Source of the DNA: Mycoplasmopsis anatis
GTDB lineage: Bacteria > Bacillota_I > Bacilli_A > Mycoplasmatales > Metamycoplasmataceae
NCBI RefSeq assembly: GCF_900660655.1
Contig: NZ_LR215035.1
Span: 186,001 to 250,000, forward strand
Direction: 5' to 3'
Length of the DNA stretch: 64,000 bases
Shown: positions 32,021 to 43,298 of the stretch, in pieces
How the letters are laid out: the number at the start of each line of letters is the position of its first letter
Numbering within the stretch: the stretch's first letter is position 1
The notes under the pieces: model-generated
What the model was told of the DNA's origin: nothing
The model's input: the letters and a program-made list of their open reading frames with translations, nothing else
The model's database searches: none
Program-made: the position numbers and the translations under genes

Positions 32021-32647
32021 ATGTTGAAAGTTTTAGAACACCCTTTAATTAAAATTAAGTTAACAAACATGAGAGATAAAAACGCAAATCACTCACGTTT
32101 TAGAAGAAATCTTAATGAGATTGCCATGCTTATGGTTTATGAAATTCTCAGAGATTATAAAACAAAAAGTAAACTTATTACTACACCATTAGAAAAAGAA
32201 TATAACGGTTTTACATATGATAAAGAAATTGTAATTGTTCCGATTTTGCGTGCAGGGCTAGGAATGGTTGATGGACTTCTTGAATTAGTTCCAGAAGCTA
32301 GAGTAGGACATATTGGTCTTTATAGAGATGAAAAAACTTTTCAAGCTAAGGAGTATTACTATAAAATGCCCGAAGTTGCAAAAGATAGTGAAATTTTTGT
32401 AGTTGACCCAATGTTAGCGACTGGTGGTAGTGCAGCTGATTCAATTGAGAGATTGCAAAAAGATGGATTTACTAATATTAAATTAGTATGTTTAGTTGGA
32501 GTTAGAGAAGGTGTAGAGCACATTGAGAAGAAATTCGGCAAAGATTTTATGATTTATTTAGCTTCTCTTGATGAAAAGTTAAATAAAAATAAATATATTG
32601 AACCAGGTCTAGGCGATGCTGGTGACAGAATATTCGGGAGTAAATAG
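32021..32647 (+). CDS. upp: Uracil phosphoribosyltransferase
   Basis: A 208-residue enzyme that makes UMP from uracil and PRPP, the main pyrimidine salvage route in mycoplasmas. The PRPP loop is FVVDPMLATGGSA (about residues 126-138), and the C-terminal uracil-binding part is YIEPGLGDAGDRIFG. AGGAGA lies 5 bases before the ATG. The TAG stop shares its G with the GTG start of coaBC. Confidence 0.97.
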   Translation: MLKVLEHPLIKIKLTNMRDKNANHSRFRRNLNEIAMLMVYEILRDYKTKSKLITTPLEKEYNGFTYDKEIVIVPILRAGLGMVDGLLELVPEARVGHIGLYRDEKTFQAKEYYYKMPEVAKDSEIFVVDPMLATGGSAADSIERLQKDGFTNIKLVCLVGVREGVEHIEKKFGKDFMIYLASLDEKLNKNKYIEPGLGDAGDRIFGSK

Positions 32648-33774
32648 TGAAAATTTTAATTTTGTCAAGTGCCAGTATTGCTCTAAAAAAGACAAATCAA
32701 TTAATTAAGGTCTTTAGTGAAAATAATCATGAAGTTAAATTTGCCTTAACAGATAATGCTCTAAAGATGAATTTGGTAAAGTTAGATCATAATTACGTTG
32801 TTGATGATGATTTTAATAATCTAACAACTAAACATATAGAACTTGCAAAATGAGCTGACAAAATAATAGTGTATCCAGCAACCTTTAATACAATTAATAA
32901 ATTTGCTAACGGAATAACTGATAATTTTGTTCTATCAATTTTATCTATAGGTTTTTTTAATAAAATTTATGTTTGTCCAGCAATGAATTATAGAATGTTT
33001 GATAATCTAATTTTGCAGGAAAATATTAACAAATTAAAAAAATTAGGGGTAAGTTTTATTGGTCCTGAATTTGGTCAACTTTATTGTGGTGAAGAAGGGT
33101 ATGGAAGAGTTTCTGAACCTTGTGATGTTTTAAATTTTTTTAATAATGAAAACAAGAAGAAACTTTTGATTACAATAGGTTATACAGAAGTTAAACTTGA
33201 TGATGTTCGTACAGTTTCAGTTCGTTCATCAGGGAAAATGGGATTATCATTAATTAATGAATTAAAGAATACTTTTGATTTGACTGTGATAAATTCTAAC
33301 TTACCGGAGTTAAATAAATATATTAATAATGATATAAAAATAATTAACGTATCCACAGTAGATGAATATTTCGAAGCTGTTAAAAATAGTATTGAATCAC
33401 AAGATATTTATTTGTCAGTTGCAGCTGTTAGTGATTTGATTTTTGATAAATTTGATGGAAAAATAAAGAAAGATTCAGAATTTCAATTTACCTATAAAAT
33501 AGGTGTAGATGTACTTAAGTGAGTTTCGGAAAATTACCCTGATAAAGTGAGAATTGGTTTTGCTTTGGAAAGTCAAAATGTCCTAGAAAATGGACTAAAA
33601 AAACTGAAAAATAAAAATCTTAATATGATTATTGTTAATAATAAAGAAACATTAAAATCAAATTTATCTTCAGGTTATATAATCACAAATAATTCTCAAA
33701 GAGAATTTAATAATTTATCTAAAACTGAATTGGCAAAGAAAATAGTAAGAGAAATAAAAAATGAAATCAAATAA
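32647..33774 (+). CDS. coaBC: Bifunctional phosphopantothenoylcysteine synthetase/decarboxylase
   Basis: A 375-residue fusion that converts 4'-phosphopantothenate and cysteine to 4'-phosphopantetheine, two middle steps of coenzyme A synthesis. The N-terminal FMN-dependent CoaC half has CPAMNYRMFDN (PAMN motif) and YCGEEGYGRVSEP with the reactive Cys. The C-terminal CoaB half has the LSVAAVSDL motif and RIGFALES. Translation starts at a GTG overlapping the upp stop. It overlaps the coaX-like gene by 14 bases. Confidence 0.9.
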
Positions 33775-34567
33775 TATATATATGGTTATTGACATTGGTA
33801 ATACAAATTGTAAAATCAATGTTATGGATTATGAAACAAACGTTATAAATAATACTAAAATCGAGAAACACAATAAATATGATATTGAAACAATCATGAA
33901 TAATCTAATTGAGCTTATTAAAAAATATAATACCAAGACTATATTGATTGGTTCGGTAGTTCTTAATATTGCAGAAAAAATTATTAAAAAACTAAAAATA
34001 CAATTTATTGGTATAGATATTTATAACATGGATTCATTAAGAAAATTCATATCTTATGAAATAGATGAAAAATTGCTTAACCAAAAGGGAATAGATTTAA
34101 TAGGAAATACAGAATTCTTGTTCAATAAATATAGAAATTGTCAACAAAAAGGTATATTTTTATTTGGCACAGCTTCGATTTTTATTTCGTTAAATGATAA
34201 TAAATATAATGAAATAATAATTACCTTAGGAATAGTTAGAACTATTGTAAATCTTATTAAAGACGCTTCAATTTTGAGAAAAAGATACTATAAATCAATA
34301 TCAAAAATGTCTAATCAAGAAATAATTGAATTTACTAAAGTTAATATACCAAATGTATATAAAGGAGCATTGGTAAGTGCAAATGGATTTATTAATGAAT
34401 GTCACAATACATATTTAGACAATAATAATTCATCTAATTATTTAATAAGTGGTGGCGATGCTAACTTGATAGATCCGATGCATCATAAATTTATAGAACA
34501 AGAAACTACATCTAAAGGTTATCTATTAATCTTTAAGAATTTCAAAAGAACTGAAGAAATATTTTAG
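33761..34567 (+). CDS. coaX: Diverged type III pantothenate kinase-like protein
   Basis: A 268-residue protein of the ASKHA fold. The N-terminus has MVIDIGNTNCKI, the D-x-G-N-T phosphate-binding motif of CoaX, and a middle GIDLIGN resembles the family's G-x-D-R. The third motif, normally GTA-T-D, appears as GTASIFISLN and lacks the Asp. Overlap with coaBC strongly supports a role in phosphorylating pantothenate, the step before CoaBC. Because catalytic positions differ, it may be slow, altered or non-catalytic. Type III kinases lack feedback by CoA. The call rests on one clear motif plus context. Confidence 0.65.
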   Translation: MKSNNIYMVIDIGNTNCKINVMDYETNVINNTKIEKHNKYDIETIMNNLIELIKKYNTKTILIGSVVLNIAEKIIKKLKIQFIGIDIYNMDSLRKFISYEIDEKLLNQKGIDLIGNTEFLFNKYRNCQQKGIFLFGTASIFISLNDNKYNEIIITLGIVRTIVNLIKDASILRKRYYKSISKMSNQEIIEFTKVNIPNVYKGALVSANGFINECHNTYLDNNNSSNYLISGGDANLIDPMHHKFIEQETTSKGYLLIFKNFKRTEEIF

Positions 34568-34577
34568 TTTGTAACAC

Positions 34578-34605
34578 ACATCACAATTAATTTGTGGTGT
34601 TTTTA
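34578..34605 (+). terminator. Terminator after the rsmE-coaX operon
   Basis: ACATCACAA pairs with TTGTGGTGT (one wobble) around a 5-base loop, then TTTTT. Confidence 0.8.
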
Positions 34606-34618
34606 TTTGAGCTTTAAA

Positions 34619-34650
34619 TAAAAAAATAGCACAAATGTTAGTTTGTGCTA
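34619..34650 (-). terminator. Terminator of the giant GH84 gene
   Basis: TAGCACAAA and TTTGTGCTA form a perfect 9-bp stem with a 6-base loop, followed on the minus strand by seven T. It starts 7 bases beyond the stop codon. Confidence 0.85.
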
Positions 34651-34657
34651 CTATTGT

Positions 34658-37600
34658 TTATTTTTTGCCTTTTTTACTTTTGAATAGTATGATGAGACCA
34701 ACTGTTGCTATTACTACTAATCCGCTAATTACACTACCAATAATAATTCTTGTTCTCTTAGTTCTTGCTGTTTTTTGTTCTTCTTTTTGTTTAATTAATG
34801 AATTAACTTTATTGTTAAGTTCGTTTATAAGTTGTTTTTGTGTGTTCAATTTAGTGGTTGCACTTAAAATAATTTTAGATGAACTGTTTAGTTGGATTTT
34901 ACTTTGTAACTCACTTAGTTCAGGTTCATCAGTTAAATTATTTTTAGTAATTAGGTCTTCAATTTCTTGTTTTAATGTTTCTAATTCATTAAATTGACTA
35001 TTAATAAGTGTTATTCTCAAGTTTATTCAAAGTTGGTCATATTGTCTTACTAAATTGGTGTATTGATCAATTAGTTCTAAGAAAGAATCATCATAATTAA
35101 GATTATTAATTTGATTAATAATGTTTTGATATTGATCGATATTAAGTTGTTTTGATGATTCGTTCATTGTTGAATTTATCGATTCTTTAATTTTTTCTAA
35201 ATTATCTCTAATAACATCTTTTGATAATGGAATACTTAGTAAAGGAAGAGTGACTAAGTTAGATTTTAAAATTTCATTTGCTTTTGTTGTTAATTGTACG
35301 ATCAAGTTTTGATGAGTTTCTTTATCAGAATCAGGAATGTTAGTTACATCAAATGAGTTTATGTTCGTGATTTCTTGGTTTAATTCGTTTTTAATCGGAT
35401 TTTGAATCTCTTGATTACTTAATAGTTCTAAAAATCTGTTTAATTGTGATAAATTAGATTTAATTCAATTTCTATTGTTAGCAACTCTCTTGTTTTGAAT
35501 CTCATTTATTTTACTATCAATTTGAGTTTCAATCATGCTAAGTTCTTCAAGTGTATTAGAATTATTAACGTTGTTTTTGTAAGCGTCTAATTCACTTTCT
35601 GTTGAAATTTTATTTAATAATTCAAGTTTTTTATTTTGGATTTTTTGTTGAGTTTGAACTTGAAGTTTATCTTCCAGTAAAGCAATTAGATTTCTTATTT
35701 GAACTAAGTTATCGATTTGTTGAATTTGATCATTAGTAATATCTTCCTTATTTTCAATTTTATCCAATAAATTAGATGCTTTTTGTTTTAGTGTATTAAT
35801 TAATTCTTCTATTTTTTGATCTACTTTTTGTTTGAAAGGATCGTATTGACTTAGTTCAACGATACTTCCTAATTCATCAACTAAGGCAGAAATTAGATTT
35901 TGATCATCAAGTTGCTCAATTTTTGATCTAATTTGTGCAATTTTTTGTTGTTTTAATTGTTCTTGTTGAATCTTGAATTTATCTTGAATTTCTTTAATTA
36001 AATCTTTTAAGACGTTTACATTATTTGTATTTTCAATTCTTGTTGCGTAATTTTCTTTGTTAATTAATTTGTCTAACTCACGATTTGCATCTGTTTTATA
36101 TTTTGAAATCAACTTATCAACAATTTCTCTTAATTCGTTGTTTAATGTTTTAAGTTCATCTAATGTGTTTGAATTTTGAAGTCTATTAGTAAATGAATCT
36201 TTTTCTGATTCAAGTTGATTAATTAAGTTGTTATTTTGTGCTCTCAATTTGCTTATATTCTTAATTAACTCATTTTCTTTTTCTCTTTTAATTTGTTCTA
36301 TATATTCATTTAATTTTGAGATTGATAAACTTGATAAATTATTATTTACATCATCTAATATAGAATTTTTTAGTTGTTGATTTTCTAATTCGGTTAAATT
36401 ATCTCTAATTTTAGAAGCTAATTGTTCTTTAGTTTCTTGAATTTGATTTCTAATTAAATTAATGATGTTTTCTAGACTTTGAATATCGTTAGCATTATTT
36501 AAGTCATAAATGAATTCATTAATTTTTTCTTTATTGAGTAATTGATTAGCTAAATCAATTCCTTCATTACGTTTTTTGTCAATCTTATTATTAGATTCTT
36601 CTATTAGTTGATTTTTTATTTTTTCAATAATAACTTTTATTGTCTCTAGATTTTGAGCTTGATCAATTTCATTATTAATTTCTTCTTTATTATTTTCTAG
36701 TTTTTCAGCAAGTGATTTTGCGTATTGTTTGATGCCATCTAAATTACTTTGATCTTTTAACTGTAGTTCATCTGTTGCAGTTTTCATATTTTCGATTAAT
36801 GAATCAATCTCTTCTTCTAAAATTTTATCTGGGTTAGCGACAAGATCCTTAATTTTATTTGCAACTTCTAGATATTTATTGAACGATTCTTCTGTGTATA
36901 TTTGCCCATCCTCAATCAATGTAGTCGCAATAGATTTTAATTTATTTATTTTATTAGCTTTTTCAGTTTGAGAATCATTAAGAGCTTTAGTTAGTCCTTC
37001 TATTGCGGCGTTTATAGATTCAATTGTTGAATCATCGCTGTTAACTTGTTTGTCAAATTCAGTTATTTTATCATTTAATTTATTTGATAAATTTTGTCAT
37101 TGTGAACCATTTTGGTCGATAAATTTATTAGCTAATTCTTTGATTTTGTTATATTCATTGAACTTAACTCCTTTTTCTGAATCTACTAACTTTTTGTATA
37201 ACTCATCATATTCAGAAATTAGTTTAGCAAATTCTTTTGGGTGAATTTTATCGGTTAATGAAGCTATATCATCATCGGATATTTTTTGTTTTATTTTAGT
37301 TACTTTTTCATGTAATAATTGATAATTTTCTTCTAAAAATCTATTAGGGTTTAATTTCTCAAAATCATTAACTTTTATTTTTAATTCGTCCTTGTTTTTA
37401 GGTGAAAATCTAAGTTTAGATTTAGCGTCCATTAATTCTTGATAGATTAAGTCAATAACATCTTGTGTTTCATCAGCTGAGTTAGCTATTAAATTTTTAG
37501 CTTTTGCTAAAGAATATTTATATTCTATGGTTGTCGATTCAACATAATATTCCAGATCAGTTATTTCAGAGTTAACTTCAGCTTGTAATTTGCTTATATC

Positions 37601-40600
37601 CCCTTTTAATCTTTTGTTTTGAATTATACTATTGATATTATTTACTAGCTTATCTAAAGTTTTTTGTGTGACATGTTCATAACTTAAAACTTTTTTAGCA
37701 ATTTCAATTAAATTGTTTAATTTGGCTTTATCTTCATTAACTCAATTATCAAAATCACTTGGCAACTTTGTTAATTTTGTTAAAGGTTCCTTATTCAATT
37801 CAGAAGTTTCATCAGAGTCATATAAGGTCATCTCTTTAATTTGAGGTTTCTTATCTGTTCAATTTATTTTAACTTCTAATATACTTTCTTTTTCAGGTAT
37901 TCTAAATGATATATTATCTATAGATAACTTACCTAGTTGATATTCTTTGACTACCCCAGTTTCGTTAGCTGTTTTTACTGTTACAGTTGCATCTGAATAT
38001 TTATCAGTTGTAATAAATTGAATAAATTTACCTGGTTGTGGATCATGTTCGAAATATTTAATTTCTGAGTTTGACTCTTTTGGTTCATAATAAGTTGATA
38101 AATCTGAATCCATCATTTTTGATGGAGTTGTGTTCTTTGAACTTTCTTCTGCACCGCTAAATCTAGGATCGTTAGGAATAGATATATATTCACCATCATT
38201 TATTTGAATTTCATTAAATACCAACGAAAGGTTTGGATAATCTTTAGTTACTAATAATTTAATGTATCTAGCTTTTACTGGTTGGTTTAGGTCTTGTTCG
38301 TGTCCAAAATATCTCATTGCTGGATATTTGCTGTCTACTTTAATAGATTCTGAATTAACATTATCTAGTCTAGTGTTACGATCATCAACGGTAGGAATGT
38401 CAAATAACTTAGTGTAATTATTTTCAAGGTTTGTCGAATATAACACTTCGATATTTCTTGGAAAGTCAAGTGAATTACCACGTGCATAAATACGTAATTT
38501 ACGTAAATCAATTTCTTTTCCTAAGTCATAAATTATGTAATTACCCTTTTTAGGTACCATTCCAAATTTAGTTGCACTACCAATATTTCCATCAAAGGCA
38601 GCCTTGTTTCATCTACTGTCACCTCATTTATTTATACCTTGACCAAAAGTAGTTTTGGCTAATTTACCAAATTCAAGAGTGTCTTCTGTTGTTATTACAA
38701 CACTATCTAAAGTTATTGATTTACTTGATTCAGTTTCACTGTTATTTATTATTCTAATAAATCTAACAATTTTGTTTTTAATAGAATCTACTGAATCTGC
38801 ATTTTCTCAAACTATACCATTTAGTGAAGTTTGTAATTGAGCGCCATTTAAATTGATTTGGTTTTTACTTACTTCTTTTATTTTTTCAAGTGTTTTTAAG
38901 TCAATTCCAACATATTGATCTTTATTTAGTGTAATTGTTTTAGCATCATTTCCTTGTACTACTAATTTATAATTATTTTCACTTCTTTGAACTAATAAAT
39001 TGTTAGCTGGATTTTCAATTACATATTCTTTTGAAGGACGTCTTTTTTCATGTATTATAACATCTGCTAATTGTCATCAAGAATTAGTATTTTTTGTTGA
39101 TGATACTCTTATTTTTGTGAAGTGATTTGTTAATTTTGATGCATCTACAGTATATTCTCTAGGAGCATTACTTTGTTCATCTATTTTGATTCACTCACCA
39201 TTTTCATACCCTTCAATTTTTATTCCAGATATGTTATCTCCGTCACCTTGACGTACTATAATTTTTTCTATTTGCATTGATTTGTCAAAATCTATGACAA
39301 GGTTGCTATTAGCTTTAATGTTTTGATTTCTTTTTCCATTTTCTGTTACTGACATTCACGATATAGTATTTCTATTACCATCTAATACATAAGAAAGTTT
39401 ATTGTTATTTGATCAGTCGTTGATTATACTATTTGTAGCTATAACCAAATTATCGCTTGAAATACTATATTTAACATTTTTTCTTGGTTCATAACCATAT
39501 GCTCTAGCTTCTGAGATTCTTCATCAAACATTTTTATCTTTTCTATTTCTTACACGCATTTTTGTCGTGTTAGCATAACCAATCACACTTTGAACTCTTG
39601 AATTATTTATTTTACCATCTCCAAATTGTTTTCATGATTTAGAAGCATCATCATATCATTCAACAACTCCTTCATTAATTACATCATTAGCTGAAGAAAT
39701 ACCTTGTATAAATTCAAATTTAGTAACTTCAGTTTTTTGATTAAAATGAAATTCTACCGATTCATCTTTTTTTATAGAATCATTTTTTGGTTGCTGATCT
39801 GTTTTAACATATAACTCAATATTTTCTGCGTTATCTATTGCGTTTTTTGGTTGTGTTCCATATACCGCTTGTAATTTATCTAATACAACATTATTAAATT
39901 TGATAGGTTTAGCTAGTTCAAGATCTTTAAGTTCAGGTTTGTTAATTTGAAAACGGTTAACATCGATTCATTTTGTTCCGCCATCATTTTGTGTAGAAAT
40001 TAATCTAACAGCCTTAACGTTTCTTATTTTTAAGTTACCTACCTCAATAGGTTCAATTGATCCTTCGGGTCTAAAATATACTTCACCATTAATGTCTTTT
40101 CATTCTGTTTGACCATTTAGTTGATATTGTAGTTTAGATCTAAAGAAATGTCTTCTTCCAGTACCCATTTCAATTGATACACTATTTAATTCAATTGGTT
40201 TACTAAACTCAGCGCCAATGTAGTCATCTTTTTTGACAAGATTAGGATTTGTGAATTGAATAGGCTGAGGCTTGTCTAGATTAAATACACCATTTAAGTT
40301 GCCGCTACTTGGATTTTTAAATACATTAGAAGTTCAAGTTGTGGTATATTTGTTTTTATTTAATACTTCATTTAGGTATTCAAATGTAAAATTATCTAAT
40401 TTGGTTAAAAAAGGTTGAATGTGTTGAGCACCTACTTCAGCATTCTTAGATTCTGAAAGATATGAGAATTTATGGTTATTTCTAGCTGAGTATAACTTAG
40501 CTTTAGCTTGAGTATATAGTGAATTAATTGTATTGATATCTTCATCTTTTATTTTCACCAATATTTCTAAATAGAATAGTGCAGCTTGTGTAAGATCTAT

Positions 40601-42304
40601 TCATGATTCTAGAAATGGTCTAATTTGCTCAACTAGTTTTTTGTTATTTGCTTGTTCAATAAATAAATTTGCAGCATCCCCTAATTTTGCAAATTCAGCA
40701 ACCAAACCGTGAACTTCATCTTTTGTGTATGATTTTTCAGTTAATTTATTTAATAGAGCTGTTAATTTCGGTGCTAATTCAATAGATTCTTCTAACTTTA
40801 CAACACGACTGTCCATTTTTTGGTTGATCATGTGTTTTGAAAGTTCCCTAAATGCTCTTGATACCGGTGTATCAAATGCTGATTTATTGTCAATGTGTTT
40901 AAATGCATCATCTCAAATTTTGTCGGCATCATTTCTATCACTTCATTTGTTTCATGAATATGATGCTGCACCAAAAATCGCAACTTTTGATGGTTCTGAT
41001 TGTTGCATTGGGTTTAGAATAATACCTTCAATGTTTTCTGGATTAACATTAGCATGTAAAAATTCTTTGTATCCACCCATAATTAAGTGATTCTTTGAAT
41101 TATCAGTACATGGCCAATTTATTCATAACATCGGACTTCTTCCGACTTTACCCTTAAATGAATCAGTAAAGTTTTTTGATACTTCACCTCATGTTTTTCC
41201 ACCAGTCATAACTATTTGAACTTCTTGTGGAAATCTTTTGAAATATTCTTGTCCTCAACCTCCATACTCTCTTACTACATATGGTAATGTTGTTTTTAAA
41301 TCGGGATATTGAGTTTTCTTAAGTTCTTTAAGTCAATCCACAATTTCATTAAGTAGTTTAACTTGAAAATCTTCAGCTATAGCTGAACCAATATCATCAG
41401 CCAAAATAGCTATTTGTCTTACACCTGCTTTAATAACTTGTAAAAATTTAGCTTTGAGTTTTTCTTTTTTATCTTCAACATTACCATTATCCAGACGATT
41501 ATGCATAAATGGGTGAAGGGCATAAATAAATCTAACTTTAGACTTATTACCGGCTTCAGCAATTGGCTTTATAACACGTTCAATTTCTTCATTAGTGTAT
41601 AATTCAGCTCAATTTCTATTGTGTTTTGGATCATCCTTAGGAGCGTAGAAGTATGCATTAAGTTTGTAGTAACCACCTCAAGTCATATAATTAATTCTAT
41701 CCTCAACACTTCAAGGATTACCATAATACCCTTCAACAACACCCCTTGTTTTTACGTCTGCATAGTCTTCAATTTTAAGATCTTCAATTTGGTGTCCTTG
41801 AAGTTGATTGAAAATATGCCAAAGTGTTGTGACACCATAAAATGTTGAATCAACTTCATTTCCATAGATTGCAATAACATTATTTTTAATACTCAATAAA
41901 TATGAGTCTATCTTATCCATTAAACCATCCTGATAAGTGATGTTTTGTGATTTGATATAATTATCGACAAAGGTATCCCTATTATCTTTAGTACCTAAAA
42001 TAAAGTTTGTTTTATCACTATCAATTCTTCTTGTAAAGTTTATATCAGTAATACCTTGCAACTTAAGTGTTTCTTTTAACCTTGTAATTGTGTCTTGATC
42101 AATTCCATCTTCAACCACAACATTTACAGATTGAGTTATCAAAGATTGACTTCCATCATATGAAATATTATGGGGATTAGGGTAAATTTCATATTTATTT
42201 TGTGTTTCTTTAGAGTTGGTGTTAGCAGAAACTATTCCTAATGATAATCCAGCAATTCCTGAACCAATTGTAATAATGCTTAACGCTTTATTTTTCTTTT
42301 TCAT
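34658..42304 (-). CDS. nagH: Giant GH84 beta-N-acetylglucosaminidase / hyaluronidase-like surface protein
   Basis: A 2548-residue protein in one frame with dozens of TGA-Trp codons. After a signal sequence, residues about 170-500 form a GH84 domain: [13 protein letters not shown], then ILADDIGSA with the catalytic Asp pair D303-D304. GH84 enzymes remove terminal GlcNAc, and the clostridial NagH/mu-toxin and crocodilian-mycoplasma homologues are associated with hyaluronan breakdown. Residues about 700-1500 contain several F5/8 type C (discoidin-like) carbohydrate-binding domains, with patterns such as WGDSRWNKAAFDG and [13 protein letters not shown]. The rest is long coiled coil with GA-like repeats, then a C-terminal membrane helix and Lys-rich tail. 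AGAGG precedes the ATG at 42304. An A19 tract lies upstream. Substrate is inferred; the gene symbol follows the homologues. Confidence 0.82.
35530..36690 (-). repeat. Degenerate GA-module-like helical repeats in the GH84 protein
   Basis: At least five related helix-turn segments share the pattern hydrophobic-x2-A/S-N-T/D-hydrophobic-x2-L-x3-I, for example [17 protein letters not shown] (near 36650), [17 protein letters not shown] (36460), [17 protein letters not shown] (36170), [17 protein letters not shown] (36030) and [17 protein letters not shown] (35560). They resemble the three-helix GA module of streptococcal and mycoplasmal surface proteins, some of which bind albumin. Spacing is irregular, so the repeats are old. 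Confidence 0.5.
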
Positions 42305-42349
42305 TTTGACCTCTTTTAACAATTTTAATATTTGTATCAACAATTTAAT

Positions 42350-42355
42350 TTTATA
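42350..42355 (-). promoter_or_regulatory. Candidate -10 box of the GH84 gene
   Basis: TATAAA on the minus strand about 45 bases upstream of the ATG. A poly-A tract begins 23 bases further upstream. Confidence 0.45.
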
Positions 42356-42378
42356 ATGAAAATTCACCAGTTTTAATG

Positions 42379-42397
42379 TTTTTTTTTTTTTTTTTTT
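42379..42397. repeat. Homopolymer tract (A19 on the minus strand) upstream of the GH84 gene
   Basis: Nineteen A residues in the direction of transcription, just upstream of the expected -35 region. As at 118 and 27186, the tract follows the triplet ATG. Length change here could alter promoter strength. Confidence 0.65.
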
Positions 42398-42534
42398 CAT
42401 TAAGTTAAATTTTTATTCAAAAAAACAATAAAATTTAGCTTTTTACATATTTATTGTTAATAATCGAAAGACAAATATGAAAATTTTCATATTTACAAAG
42501 ATGATAAAATTTCAATGAGTAAAAAGTCTAAATA

Positions 42535-42561
42535 AAAAAACATCATAGAATTTATCTATGA
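42535..42561 (-). terminator. Terminator of rpsT
   Basis: TCATAGA and TCTATGA form the stem and are followed by T on the minus strand. Confidence 0.75.
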
Positions 42562-42585
42562 CGTAAGTATTTTTAGAATTAGTAA

Positions 42586-42846
42586 CTATTTGTTTTTGTT
42601 TACAAATTCATCAAGTCTTGATTGTTTTCTTGCACCTTTATTTGGGTGGAAAACACCTTTTTGAACTGCTTTAGCAATGATTGAATGTGCATTTTGAACT
42701 AATTGTGCTGCTTTTTCATCTTTAGCAATAACAGCTTCACGAGCTGCACGTATTGCTTTTCTAACACGTGATTTCATAGCTGCATTTCTAGCTCTTGCTT
42801 TTTCAATCTTAGCAATGTTCTTAACCTTAGATTTAATATTTGCCAT
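42586..42846 (-). CDS. rpsT: 30S ribosomal protein S20
   Basis: An 86-residue, highly basic protein (MANIKSKVKNIAKIEKARAR, then GVFHPNKGARKQSRLDEF), the expected length and composition of S20, which binds 16S rRNA early in 30S assembly. GGGAGG lies 7 bases before the ATG, a very strong ribosome binding site. It is transcribed alone, with TATAAT-like sequence upstream near 42880-42890 and its own terminator. Confidence 0.97.
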   Translation of the reverse strand: MANIKSKVKNIAKIEKARARNAAMKSRVRKAIRAAREAVIAKDEKAAQLVQNAHSIIAKAVQKGVFHPNKGARKQSRLDEFVNKNK

Positions 42847-43102
42847 ATTAGACCTCCCTTTTTCTTTTGAAAAATCTAAACTATTATATTATAAATTATA
42901 AAAAATGTATTTTTAAATAACAAATGTACTACAAAATTTTTAAAATTATTGAAGATGATCAGTTTGTTAAATATATTAATAAAATTAATTTATGAACAAT
43001 TATAAATAATCACAAATTTAACTTATTTATAAGGTCATTTGTATTATGGTAAAAAATTTCATACTAAAAAAAATTCATTTTATTATAATATAACTTTAAT
43101 GT

Positions 43103-43267
43103 ATGGATAATAATTTAATTATAAGGAAAATTTTACATGAAGGAGATGTTGTGATACAAGGATCTCTTTCGCTTTACATACAAAATATAATATCAAGAAA
43201 GCTAAATGATATTGATATTTTGTTTTTAGATATTTATAGAACAAATCAGTATCTTGTTAGAAAGTAG
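43103..43267 (+). pseudogene. Remnant of an AbiEii-type nucleotidyltransferase
   Basis: A 54-residue reading frame with VIQGSLSLYI followed by RKLNDIDILF, matching the G-S-x-L ... D-x-D core of nucleotidyltransferases of the AbiEii/AbiGii toxin type. Those proteins have 250 residues or more, so this is an N-terminal fragment. After the TAG at 43265 no frame continues the domain convincingly. No antitoxin (AbiEi) gene is adjacent. The match is short, hence modest confidence; intact relatives are parts of toxin or phage-defence modules. Confidence 0.4.
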
Positions 43268-43298
43268 ATGATTCTAGTTATTTTATTAGACATATAGA

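Noticed and set aside
34635-34997. A hydrophobic 120-residue plus-strand frame near the end of the GH84 gene.
   Set aside because: It mirrors the C-terminal anchor and coiled coil on the other strand; terminators on both sides leave it without a promoter.
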